Shown piece after piece: positions 1-11,700 of a stretch of DNA of 64,000 nt. The notes under the pieces were generated by a model. The model had not been told where the DNA came from and made no database searches. It saw nothing but the letters and a program-made list of their open reading frames with translations. Positions within the stretch are counted from its first letter, which is position 1; each line of letters begins with the position of its first letter. The translations under genes were made by a program, and so were the position numbers. This DNA is from Primula veris (lineage: Eukaryota; Streptophyta; Magnoliopsida; Ericales; Primulaceae): assembly GCA_963682055.1 (NCBI GenBank), contig OY821750.1:26792402-26856401 (forward strand). The letters run 5' to 3'.

Positions 1-14
1 TGTAGCACATGATA

Positions 15-207
15 CACTACAAAATAATGTTTGATTTAGTGAGAGTAAAAAGCTGTCACAAGCCTGTCACCAATTTAAAAAACTGTCACAAATCTGTCGC
101 AAATTGACTAAACTGTCATAAAGCCGTCACAAAAACTGTCGCTAATAAGCTCGTAACAAAAAATAACGTCACCAATCCCGTCGTTATTTGGTTATTTTTT
201 TATAGTG
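15..207. mobile_element. CACTA-like MITE, 193 bp
   Basis: The ends are CACTACAAAATAA and, in reverse complement, CACTATAAAAAAA, the terminal signature of CACTA (En/Spm) elements. A perfect 3-bp target duplication ATA (12-14 and 208-210) flanks it, as expected for that superfamily. The interior carries several copies of a subterminal-type motif built on AACTGTCACAAA, in keeping with transposase-binding repeats. There is no coding capacity, so it must be non-autonomous. Confidence 0.75.
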
Positions 208-2324
208 ATAATTATATTGAATTATTGATGATGTACTTATATGCTCTCTAACATCCATTCTTGCATTTGCAATATGATTGATTTCGTAGATATAATTGTT
301 AATCCATAGCGAAGCCTAGGTGTAAGGTGTTTTCTTTCTTATCAAAAAATGGTACGTAATTTTTTTTTAGAGCGAAGAGACTATGGAGATTTGTTTGCCA
401 ATTAAAATTCAGTTGATTTTGGTCTTTAAATGTTCACAATAGAATTCAAAATAAATTAAATGGACTTCGGCTTTGTCGATCCATAATCGGCCTATTAAAA
501 GACCAAATTCACAATGAATTTATAGAATTAGATGCCTTCAATATCAAGTGTTTGAGAACTAACATGAAACCAACCATAACAGGTTCCTTTAAAAAATTCC
601 ACGAAACTGAATAGCACGAGCAGATAATACTACAAAAGAACATCTATACATTATAACCTCCAAATTTGAAAAAAAAAAAAATATATTACTATATAAAAGT
701 TATTTTTAAGTGGAGGTTTATATATAAAAATTATATTTTTATTTAAATATATATTTTGTATAATACAAGATACATGTATACATTGTTTCACTAACTAGCA
801 TAAATATTTAAAAAACAAGTATATATTTTGTAAACACATGATGACGTACGTGAATTTAAGGAGGTGGAAAATCGTGATATAGTAAACTCATAAATGTTTA
901 AAAAATTAATTAAGTACATAATTATTTAGAAAATCGAGTATATATGTCTAGAAAAAGTGGAAAATAATCTAAATTTTATTTAATTCTTTCTTTACATGTA
1001 TAATAACTATGTATAATGTAGCATAGAAAACCATTTTAAAAATTTATATATATATAATTTTACAACTTTATGTTATTTATCATTAGATAGAGGTACATTT
1101 TCTTAAGGTGTGACCTTAAAAAATTAAGAAATATTACAATGTGAAAGTTATTCCTATTTATAACTGGTGCCCAGTTGTGACCGAGAATTTTTATTTCTAT
1201 ATAAAGTTTATTCCTATATAGAGTATTTTTATAGAGAGGTTTACTCTATCAGTAAATATCATAGCATCCGGTAGTTAGAGGTCACTCAAATAAATGTCAA
1301 GCTCCTCCGATTTCACATTTTAAGCGAGCTTGATCAATTTTATTTCCGTTATACCCCGGGTCATGACCAACCAAATAGTTCCATCCATTTTAAAATAATG
1401 TAACAATTCTTTTGTTCAAATTATAAATTATTTTAGAAACCCAATTTCCTTCGGTTAATTTATCGAACGAATTTGATGGAAAACTGAAGTCCCCAAAATT
1501 CTTATGATTTTTCCTTTTTATATTGTAAATTTCAACGACCAAATAGTCGATAAATATTGAACACAAATAATTTTCCCTAATGTTAGTTTCAAATTTCCTT
1601 CATCTTCATCGATCCATCGGATTATTACTCGTCAACGTCATAAGTTTTATCATATAAGGTTATTGCGGATGGATAAATATAAACGAATAAAACGATGGAT
1701 GAATATAAACCTGACATGGTATGCAAAGACATTATGGTGGTATAGGCAGCGGGCATCGATTATGTACATGTTGTTTCTAAATGACAAATTGAGGGACTAA
1801 AAAAAATTCTTTATCCGAAAATCTATATATTTAGAGAACAAAAATAAAATAAAAATGTACATTTTGCTATTTGATGTTTATAAGTCCAAGCTAACCGGCC
1901 CCTTTCAGTCTAGAGTGTTTTGGATTAAAAAAAAAAAAAAAAAAACTTTTGGTGAATAGAAGGTTCATGAAGAGGCTTGATATATTATTCAAGAAAAAAC
2001 CTGTTTTTGGTTAACATAAAAAACAAGAAAAGAATATCAAAACAAATGTCAAATACAATTATATGATGCTCTCAGTCTCAGCCTCTATAGCTACACCAGA
2101 TCCCTTAATAAATTAAGAATCTAAACTTAATTAATTAATTATAGAAATGATTGGGTAGTTAGAAATTCTCTTTCTCTCTTTCTTAAACTGAGAGTGGAGG
2201 CCAACGAAATCTATTAAGTATGGGCACTTAATTACCCTTTACCAAAGTGTGATTTTCTGTATCGCGTTTATGTTTAATACTCCCTAAATTTATTCACATA
2301 TGTTATGGTTGTACTCCCTCCGCT
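208..2324. other. AT-rich intergenic DNA, no gene seen
   Basis: No open frame of believable length or composition, no splice-linked exon set and no recognisable repeat with defined ends. It has A/T homopolymers (about 1929-1945) and many TATA-like strings that carry no weight in such AT-rich DNA. Confidence 0.5.
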
Positions 2325-2946
2325 TAGGAAGGGTAATTGGGTCGCATCATTCAAAACCCGACTCGACTCATATACAAAGTTGCACTTTTACCCATTTAAC
2401 CCGATTCGACCCATTTTATCCGTTTTTTACAACACTTTTTAAAAAATAAAAAATAAACTTCATAAATATCAATATTTGAAAGACAATTTGTTAAAAAATC
2501 ATATGTTAAATTAAAAAATCATTTGACTTATAAAGATAATATATAAATACTAATGCGTCATTAAATAATCTTTCATATTAATTTAGTGATTTAAATTTTA
2601 CAATCTCATTTTTGACATTTCTATGTTTATTGAATTAATTTGGACTCATTAATTCCATCAATTAAAACATTGATATATGTAAAAATGTAATATAAATGTA
2701 TATAATTTATATAATAATTTTTTTTCGTAATTTTTTTATAAAAATAATGACGATAATGTATCACTAAAGTCATTAATTAACACATTAACATTAACATTTA
2801 CCATAAATATAATTAATTAATGTATATAATATTTATCAAGTTGCACTTTTACCCAATTTGACCCGACCCGACCCAAATAAAGTTGCACTTTTACCCGACC
2901 CGTGTCGGGTCGGATTGGGTCAAAACCCGAAAAATTATCATCCTTA
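2325..2946. mobile_element. hAT-like MITE, 622 bp, with 8-bp TSD
   Basis: An 8-bp direct repeat CCTCCGCT (2317-2324 and 2947-2954) flanks the segment. The ends are imperfect inverted repeats, TAGGAAGGGTAATT and TAAGGATGATAATT (10 of 14 identical). An 8-bp duplication with a TAGG-type terminus is typical of hAT elements. The interior is AT-rich, with repeated GGGTCGGG-type motifs near the ends and three direct copies of a motif containing AAAGTTGCACTTTTACCC. No transposase is present. Confidence 0.7.
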
Positions 2947-2954
2947 CCTCCGCT

Positions 2955-3339
2955 CGCTTTTTTGAATATATAAAAAATCTAATATAATTAAACGGAACAT
3001 TTATTTTGGAACGAAGAGATGCTAAGTGGCATTGTAAGTTTTGGAAATTTCATATCTTTTTTTCTAGTAAATATATAAATTCATTGATCCGGAACATGTT
3101 TTATAGCAACTAAAAATTATAGTGCTTTCAACAAGATGGTAGAAACAAGGACGACTTCATAGCTAGTTCCAAAAGTTCAAGTTGCCCTACTTAAAAATAA
3201 GTCTTAATTTGTGACTATTGTCAACTAATAAAACTAGTTTGAAAATATATATTGCTACGCATTTATATTTGATAATTTCATGTATTTGATATAGCATCTA
3301 GGGTGTCGTGAGAGGTAAAATATTGAGTCTATGCACAAT
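2955..3339. other. AT-rich intergenic DNA, no gene seen
   Basis: The sequence starting CTCCCTCCGCTCGC (interrupted by the hAT-like MITE) resembles the end of a Stowaway-type MITE, but I could not find a matching opposite end. Nothing else is recognisable. Confidence 0.35.
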
Positions 3340-3515
3340 CAGTGCCGGCAAAGGAAGTACGAAGGGGCTGGTAGGGACTGCACGCCCTCTCATATTTTCA
3401 AAAATAATTTTTTACATTGCAATTTTTTATATAACAAAAAATAGCTATTTAGTCATTTACCTATTGAAAATTTAAAATTGAGCCCTTCCATCTGTTAATT
3501 CTGACTCCGCCACTG
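3340..3515. mobile_element. possible short hAT-like remnant
   Basis: The ends CAGTGCCGG and, in reverse complement, CAGTGGCGG resemble the common hAT terminus. The flanking 8-mers do not match, so the boundaries or the assignment may be wrong. No coding capacity. Confidence 0.35.
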
Positions 3516-4260
3516 ATCAGTGTTGTAAACGAAATGAAAAAAATTACAGAATCGAAACCATGAAGGAAGGAAACTGAATTAATGGATTTTGAAGAACATA
3601 GTAAAACCCAACGTACCAGTGACAAATAAAACTGTAATCAAGGAAACAAATAGCTAAGGACAGTTAGGAGGTGTAACCCTTATGTTTTTAAAAAAATTGA
3701 TTTTTCCTATATATTTTGATCAAAACTTTTAAATTTTAGTGTTTCAGCCCTTTATTAGGTAAAATAACTTCTTCTTTTTTTTATATTTATTTTATAGAAA
3801 TCAGCCCCTTGTATAGTATGTTAGTTGTACTACCATTACTACGACCGTAAAAGAATTATCTGATAAATATTATGAGGTTGACAGGAGTATTTATTTATGT
3901 CGAAATAGTGTAACAAATTAATTAGACGAGGACAAAAATTGATATAAGAAGACGACCGTGAATTGCGGCTTTTACTTGTGAGATGTTTCTCAATTATGTT
4001 TCGGTTACGTGTTAATGTTTTTTTTAATTATTATTATTATTGTTTCAAAATTGTGGTTGGGGAGTAGAGAACAAAGCTACATGCATGGTTGATTAGCTGA
4101 TATGACATTTGACAAACATATACCTTCTAAAATACGAATAAACAATAAAATATTTATACTACCACATATTTTGGAATGGCCTTACATGTTTACTAAAATA
4201 TACCATCACTTTTTGGCATTTTGTATATCATTCGCTTGTTCATGTTTACCCGTCGTGTAA

Positions 4261-5045
4261 AACATGTATTTGTTCAAGTAAGTCCCAGCATTTAGTCAAA
4301 AGGTGTAAAAAATGAAAACTCATGTCTAAATAACAGATAAATAACGATGTCACATTTCAAGAAATTTAGCCTAACATCTAGAAATAAGAAGCCTAAAATT
4401 GATACAGTAACATTAATTCTGTAAAACAGTCTGGACATTTTGCGCAAAAAAGAATATGGACATGAATGAAATTTCTTATTCGCCTCGTTTGGTTACGGAA
4501 CTTGTGATAAGACTCTTAACATCAATTGGTTACGACACTATTAGTTCCGGCGGTAATACCAATGATGATGGTATTTCGCCACCCTGGGGATCTCAATCGA
4601 GCGACGACACCTAGAACTACATTGTTGCCGCTTCGGGTCCGGATGACTAATCCGAATGTAGTGTTTGTTTACATTGGTGTTGCAAGCGGACTACTTTCTA
4701 AATTTATGATTTTACCCATCTCTTAAACTAAATATACAACTAACAAAAATTAAAAGAAAACAATGAACAGTTGATAAAATGCATAATTTTTATACTTTTT
4801 TTTTTTAATTATAAAAGAAAAAATCTTATAATTGGCAAATATAATTGGCAAAGACAATGCTAAACGTGGCGTTAAGCATGTATTTGTTCAAGTAAGTCAC
4901 AGCATTTAGTCAAAAGGTGTACAAAATGCAAACTCATGATTTAGGAGCATTTCAAGAGATTTAGGAGCATGCATGCATGCATCTGGAAATAAGAGCTTAA
5001 ATTGATATACATCAGTAACATAAATGCTGTAAAAGATCTAGGGTA
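4261..5045 (+). repeat. pair of ~170-bp direct repeats flanking a unique segment
   Basis: About 4261-4434 and 4874-5045 are diverged direct copies. Both contain CATGTATTTGTTCAAGTAAG, a shared block around CAGCATTTAGTCAAAAGGTG, and a common end near ATGAATGAAATTTC. The segment between them (4435-4873) has no gene I recognise. A local duplication is the simplest explanation. Confidence 0.6.
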
Positions 5046-5550
5046 GACATGAATGAAATTTCCTCTCTTTCGGTCTTTAAATACGGTTTTTTAAACGGTC
5101 AATGTCCAAAACATACAATTAATCAAAACAAACAACATTTAAAAATTTCTTCTCAAAACATACAAACATACAATTACACATATTTTGTAGAGTTGTATGT
5201 TTTGGGAATAAAAGTTTTGGTTTATAATTTTTGGTAATTAGACTTGAAATTTTGTATATTTTGATCATTTTCTCTTTTTTAAATACGTAAGTAAATCAAC
5301 TTATGTAAGACTAGGACAAGAGAACGTTCATCCGACTTAAAATTTCAACATTACCCTTAAAAAAATCTCTGAAATCTTAAATGATTAACCAAATACATAG
5401 TAATTTATAAGAGAACCAACAATATCTCATTATTAAAGAAAACCCAGATTCACAATCTTTCCTATGCTTTCTTTTTCTTGTGTTTATCATTTGATCAGTG
5501 CTGACCCGCTAGTGCGGGTGTCCAAGACTCGAAAGAAGTGGTTGCCAAAA
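5046..5550. other. intergenic DNA, no gene seen
   Basis: AT-rich. The only visible structure is a short hairpin, ACCCGC-TAGT-GCGGGT, at 5504-5519. The short open frames are unsupported. Confidence 0.4.
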
Positions 5551-6823
5551 GTTGAATTTTTGTAAAAATATATATATAATACGAGACAGCTAGAGAATTT
5601 AAACGCTTGAAGGAAATGAACCACTAAGTGTTGTATCGTTAATCACTCCACCACAAAGATTTATAACAATGTTTCTTGATTTTTTTAACTAGTCTAATAA
5701 TTAGATACATCATACATGGCCCCGAAGGAATGATAAAAAAACAAATTGGGATTTTGATGCCCAAGACTTACTTGGCTGTATGCATATGGACACTTTTCAT
5801 TTGAGAAAAAAAATACATTTAATATATCAAACTATGTTGTTGCTAATGATTTGGGTAAACAGCTTTCAACTTTTTCAATTTTGATAGCACACTATAATAA
5901 ATTGTCCAATTTAGGTACAACTATCTAAATTAATCACGAAATCATTTCACATGACAGCACGTGCTTGATAAACTTGAACGTGAGAGATTAATTTTGTCAT
6001 TCTGTACCAAAATATATCATTTTAAAACAACATTTACCCCCAAATTTGGACTATGTGCTGATTTTTGTTATGTGTGAAATTGAGAAAAAACGTTTTTCTA
6101 TGATGATAAATTTTGGTGTAAAATGATAAAATTATTCTTTCACGTTAACGTTTATCAAGCACGTCCTGTCACGTGATATAATTCCGTGATTAATTTAGAC
6201 GGTTGTACCTAAATTAAAAAGTTCTTATACCGTGGTACCCAAATTGAAAAAATTGAAATGTACCCACCTAAATCGTTAAAAACACATAATTTGGTGTATC
6301 AAACGTATAAAACCCCGAAGTTAGAATTTTCTAAAATTGGATCTTTTGTTTGGCAAATAAAGTTTTATCACTGAGGCTTAATTGTTACTCATATTGTTGC
6401 TCATGCTTAATTTTACGCTTCTACGTATATGTACAGTCAAGACATTGTACAATTGAGTTTTAATTGTTATTCATGTGTGAAATTGAAAAAAAAACGTTTT
6501 TCTATGATGATAAATTTTTGTGTAGAATGATAAAATTATTCTCTCACGTTAACGTTTGTCAAGAACGTGCTGTCACGTGACATGATTCCGTGATTAATTT
6601 AGACGGTGGTATTTAAATTGTAAAGTTCTTATACTGTGATATCCACATTGGAAAAATTGAAATGTGAGTACCTAAATCATAAAAAACATGTAATTTGATG
6701 TACCAAACGCATAAAAAACTTTGCATTTGATAATCATCAACTATCAATTTTCAAGGATGCGCCGTTGCTATTAATGAGCAAAAACGAAAATAAGGGTTTT
6801 TCAAAATTGGGTCTCAATGTACA
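5551..6823 (+). repeat. 1.27-kb duplicated unit, copy A
   Basis: Colinear with 14862-16135 over its full length, with scattered substitutions and small indels. The two copies were adjacent before E1 inserted five bases from the end of copy A. A third, partial copy of the downstream part is visible near 17841-17980. Inside each copy is a large imperfect palindrome (here about 5840-6320) and a second copy of its right arm (about 6473-6722). No protein-coding frame is evident. Confidence 0.85.
5840..6320. mobile_element. foldback (long inverted-repeat) element, probably Mutator-like
   Basis: Two arms of roughly 200 bp are reverse complements of each other. For example, TAAATTAATCACG at about 5931 is mirrored by CGTGATTAATTTA near 6187, and GCACGTGCTTGATAAAC is mirrored by GTTTATCAAGCACGT. 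The arms run outward into sequences such as TATCAAACTATG and its imperfect complement. Long inverted arms and a GG-type terminus fit MULE-type MITEs. I could not assign a target duplication. Confidence 0.5.
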
Positions 6824-8245
6824 TGTTGGTTTCCGTGTACGAAATAACAATTAATAATAATAAAAGGACTAAACAAGAATTAATTAAAACCAGTGTAATC
6901 TTTATTAATTTCCAAATGAAATACAATAAACTGATTACAACATGTAAGTACTGAAAAGTAATTAAAGCAAACGTTATCAGATTATTATCAATTAATAATC
7001 TGATGTACTGTTTTGCAATTAAAAGAAACTGCCGGACTGGAAAGTATAAACTTAACAGCCGGACTGTTCTAATATGAATTGAAATAACAGGACTGAATTG
7101 AAATTGTTCTAATTACAGAATTAAATTACAGAAATGTAATTACAGCAACAAAACAGAACTTTAAAGTAATTACAGAATAGTACAAACAGAATATAAAAGC
7201 TACAGCTAAGGACAGAATATTAAAATACTGAATTGAAAGGACATAATGTAAAAAACTGAATTTAAATGCGGAAAAATAAAACTGGACAGAATGTAAATAA
7301 ATATGGACGAGGCTACTGTTAACAGTATGCCCTTAACCGATATTCGCCCAACCACCTTGATGTTTCTGGTTGCGTTGGCGCTTCGATCCCAAGGTACAAC
7401 GTCTCTCGGAAGACTCGCCGGAAACTGGCGACGAGTCTAAGTCGAGCTTTTAGTGGGTGGTTCTCTCTGGTTTCTAAGTGCTATGAATAAAAAAATATAT
7501 GCTGCTTTTGAATGTTAGAGAGAAGATACTGATTTCATGTGTGTTAGAATGTGAGGGGATGGCTGCCTCTTTATAGAGGAATTCTGAAACCACAGAATTA
7601 ATTGGTCATTTACTCCTGTCAGTTTTCGAAAATCGAAACTGCAGTATTAACTTTGCAATGAAATCATATTTATTGCAACAGTTACAGCTTTGCTGGAAGC
7701 TTTTCCCGAACAGGAGCACTTTTTTCCGAACAGGCACGCTTTTCCCGAACAGGCACACTTTTCCCGAACAGGAACGCTTTTCCCGAACAGGAACAGGCGC
7801 ACTTTTTCCCTTGAGTCAAAAACCCAACGAGCAAGCCCGCCCGTCGAGCAAGCCCATGTGTGGTACACAATACACACATGTGTATGTGGACACACTACTT
7901 TATATCCACATGGGATACCTTAGTATATATATTGTAAAAATCACTCATGATTTTCCAATGTGGGATAACCCTCATGGGTTAAATCCCATTTCTTTTCTCA
8001 TTTTCCAGCATTGGCTTTATTGCCTCTTTCGAGTACCAACCTTCGAGTCCAATTATCATTCACACCTTTCCTCCGAATAGGTCATGCGATATACCGTTGC
8101 GAAGCTAGTCGCACGAGCTACTCAACCGCATTGAGTATGGCCTCAGAAAAACTGAGGAGTCGCATTGAAAATTGACTCAAAGATGGTCTCTGACCACTTG
8201 GAACAACCATGTATAAAATACATGTTTTCCTACATTTTTCCAACA
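6824..8245 (-). repeat. E1 3' LTR (left copy)
   Basis: 1422 bp, starting TGTTGG and ending CCAACA. In element sense it holds, in order, a variable array of about 18-bp units containing CCCGAACAGG (about 7700-7805), a TATA-like TCTATAAAGA (about 7568-7577), the PBS-complementary box TATCGGTTAAG (7332-7342) and the hairpin ACTGTTAACAGT (7315-7326). The neighbouring copy of the 1.27-kb unit (around 16135) gives an empty-site view of the insertion point. Confidence 0.95.
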
Positions 8246-8255
8246 ATCCCCCACA
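8246..8255 (-). promoter_or_regulatory. E1 polypurine tract
   Basis: In element sense the ten bases directly upstream of the 3' LTR read TGTGGGGGAT, a purine-rich plus-strand primer site. The related element E3 has TGTGAGGGAT at the same place. Confidence 0.8.
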
Positions 8256-8788
8256 TGAATGCAATTGGCTCGAAAGCCCATGTCCTAAATGCAAATCAAG
8301 AGAACCGCAAAAGTTCACTGCCTAAGGTCAGGTAGCGTGCGCCTTGAACCTGCCGTAGCGGAATACCACCCAGAATACTGCTATTAGGTAGCTGTAAAGC
8401 TTTGAACCATCAAGCTTTGTGTATCCCAGAATGGCACCCGCACAGTGCCCTCTCTACCCACGTACTAGGCCCTTTAGTTGTTGTCCATATTTGGCCTGGA
8501 CTGCCTTGGCAATTTCAACTGAGTGCTCTAGTGAATTAGCCCAAGCTCATCACATGGTACCGGCCTTACACACTCGTTATAGGTGTTCCAAGTCGAAAGT
8601 GTCCTGACTCACTTTACTCGACCGTCGAGTTACTTGGATCATTAAGAGCCTCAAGCTCACCCTTACAATGGTACAGGTCTATCACTCTGTCATCGCGGAA
8701 GTGGGCTGGGAACTCCAGGTTCCCGAGTGCTTTGTTCGGTTGCCCCCACAGTTCAGTTTCCCTTTGAACCTATCAGGAAAGATTCCGT
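8246..8788 (-). ncRNA. conserved noncoding 3' domain of E1 (structured RNA candidate)
   Basis: The 543 bp between the pol stop and the 3' LTR contain no gene, yet align along nearly their whole length with about 27975-28510 of the decayed relative E3, whose LTRs and coding parts have diverged far more. Two hairpins keep pairing while changing bases. The first is GGGAAC/GTTCCC here (8708-8724) against GAGAAC/GTTCTC in E3. The second is ACTCGAC/GTCGAGT (8616-8630) against TCTCGAA/TTCGAGA. This suggests a selected RNA structure, for example for packaging, export or 3'-end handling, but the role is unknown. Confidence 0.5.
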
Positions 8789-11700
8789 TTAGGTTGGGTT
8801 GCCTATGGGGGGGCTACCAATTTTAATGGGCTTTAATCCCATTCCGTTCGATGACGTCTCGACTCCTACTTGAGTCAAGCCTTTTGTTAATGGATCCGCT
8901 ATGTTTTCCTTTGATCTCACAAAGTCTAAGCATACCACACCGTTGGATAACAATTCTCTTACGGATTTATGTCTCCGACGTATATGTCGAGACTTTCCAT
9001 TATACATATGATCCTGAGCCCGCGCAATAGCTGATTGACTATCACAATGCATGCTTATTGCGGGAACAGGTTTTGGCCACATTGGAATTCCTTCCAATAG
9101 ACTTCTCAGCCAGTCTGCCTCTTCGGTTGCTAAGTCTAATGCTATGAATTCAGATTCCATAGTTGACCTTGCAATACATGTTTGTTTGGAGGATCTCCAA
9201 GACACAGCAGCTCCTCCCATTATAAACACATATCCACTCGTGGACCTTGTGCTATTGGAGTCTGATATCCAGTTGGCATCTGAATACCCTTCCAGTACCG
9301 CTGGATATCTGGTATAGTGCAGCCCGTAATCGGCTGAAAACCTCATATACCTGAGAAGTTTCATTATGGCCTTCCAGTGTTCCTCATTTGGATTACTGGT
9401 GTATCTGCTCAGTCTACTCACTGAGTTTGCTATGTCTGGTCTGGTGCAATTCATTATATACATGAGACTGCCTATGACTCGAGAGAACTCTAATTGATTC
9501 ACACTTTTACCGAAATTCTTTTTCAGGTTACAGTTGAACTCAATTGGGGTTCTAGACATAGCCTTACTGCCCTTGTCAAACTTGTCTAATACTTGTTTAA
9601 CATAGTGACCTTGGGACAAGGCATATCCTTCTGATGTTTTGGTAATCTTCATACCAAGTATTACATCAGCTATACCCAGATCCTTCATATCGAAGTGTTG
9701 TGACAACATTTTCTTTGTGGAGCTGATTCTATCATTACTCCCAATTATGATCATGTCATCCACATAGAGACAGACTACGACACAGTCTCTTCCACTTCCT
9801 TTAGAGTAGACACATTTATCACACTCATTAATGTGAAAACCGTTTGATAACATAATTCTATCAAACTTCTCGTGCCATTGCTTTGGCGCTTGTTTGAGCC
9901 CATATAGAGACTTCACAAGTTTGCACACTTGGTGCTCTTTACCAGGAACTACAAACCCTTCCGGTTGTTCCATGTAAATTTCTTCTTCCAGTTCTCCATT
10001 CAGAAATGCCGTCTTTACATCCATTTGATGTATTTCCATATCAAACAAAGCTGCGAGAGCAATGACGATTCGGATAGACGTTTTCCTGGAGACAGGAGCA
10101 TACGTGTCGAAATAATCGACACCTTCAGTTTGCCTGAAACCTTTAACTACAAGTCTCGCCTTGTATTTCTCAATCGTGCCGTCAACCCTTAACTTCCTCT
10201 TGAAGATCCACTTGTGGCCCAGGGGCTTACATCCTTTCGGAAGATCCACTAGTTCCCAAGTGTGGTTTTGCAAGATTGATTCAATTTCATTTTGAATGGC
10301 TTCTTCCCAATATTGGGAATCCGGTGTTGACATAGCTTGCTTATATGTCACCGGTTCGCCTTCAACCATGAAGGTTAAGAAATCAGGCCCAAAGAAAGTT
10401 TCCTTCCTTGCCCTTTTACTGCGCCGAGGCTCTTCCTCTTCCTTTTCCTCTGTCGGTTCACTTGCCCCCACATTTCCTTCACTGTTCAACTCTTCAGTTG
10501 GTACAGATGTAGGTAATTTCCGGGGAAAGATATCTTCAAAGAAAGAGGCCTCTCGGCTTTCCATATACGTATCTACGTGTACATCGGGATTGTCCGACTT
10601 GTGCACGAGAAACCGATATGCACTACTACTCTGTGCATATCCGATGAACACACAGTCCACCGTCTTAGGACCAATTCTCATCCTCTTAGGAGTGGGAACT
10701 AGGACCTTTGCGAGACAACCCCAAACCCGCAGGTTCTTATAACTGGGTTGATGACCTTTCCATAATTCATATGGAGTCTTTTCTCGCTTCTTATGTGGTA
10801 ACTTGTTTAAAACATAGTTAGCGGAAAGTATCGCTTCCCCCCACATGTTCTGGGGTAACCCAGAACTGATTAGCATAGCATTCATCATTTCCTTTAGCGT
10901 TCTATTTTTACGCTCAGCAACCCCATTTTGCTCGGGAGTGTATGGGGCTGTGGTTTGATGTATAATGCCGCTTTCAGCGCATATCTGTTCAAAGGGTGAT
11001 TCATATTCACCGCCTCTATCACTTCTCAATGTTTTAATTTTCTTATTGAGTTGATTTTCCACTTCGGTCTTATAAAGAGCGAATTTCTCTACTGCTTCGT
11101 CTTTACTTCTCATTAAATAAACGTAACAGTATCTAGTACAATCATCTATAAAGGTGATAAAGTACTTTTTCCCTCCTCGCGTTTGTATAAACTTTAAGTC
11201 GCATACATCCGTGTGTATTAGACCGAGAGGTTCACTTTCTCGTTCAACATGTTGAAACGATGATTTCGTTAATTTTGCCTCTACACAAATCTCACATTTG
11301 TGTTGCTTATCAAAAACGAAATTTGGTATTAGTCTTAGTGATATTAATTTCTTTAAAGAATTATAATTCACGTGACCTAATCTACCATGCCACAAATGAA
11401 ATGACTCAAATAAATAATTAAACTCATAATTTTTATTGGCCTCTTGGGCAACAGTCAATACATTACTCGTGCTAGCCTCAGCTTTAGCACCTTTATTGGG
11501 AGCAGGTGTCCCTACGTTTAACTTAAACATGCCGTTGGTCATATAGCCACGGCCTACATAGACACCATTTTTGGTGATTACAATTTTATCGGATTCCAAA
11601 ACTAGTTTGAACCCGTTCTTCACCATCACTGATCCAGATACCAGATTCTTACGGATATCCGGAACATGGAGCACATTGGTCAACCTCAGCTCTTTTCCCG

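Noticed and set aside
4526..4726. 66-codon frame in a GC-richer patch between the 170-bp direct repeats
   Set aside because: Matches no family, has no supporting exons, and lies inside a repeat-flanked segment.
7658..8080. 140-codon frame in the E1 LTR (and its copy at 14251-14673)
   Set aside because: It spans the U3 repeat array and TATA region, is antisense to the element, and is not preserved in the other LTRs.
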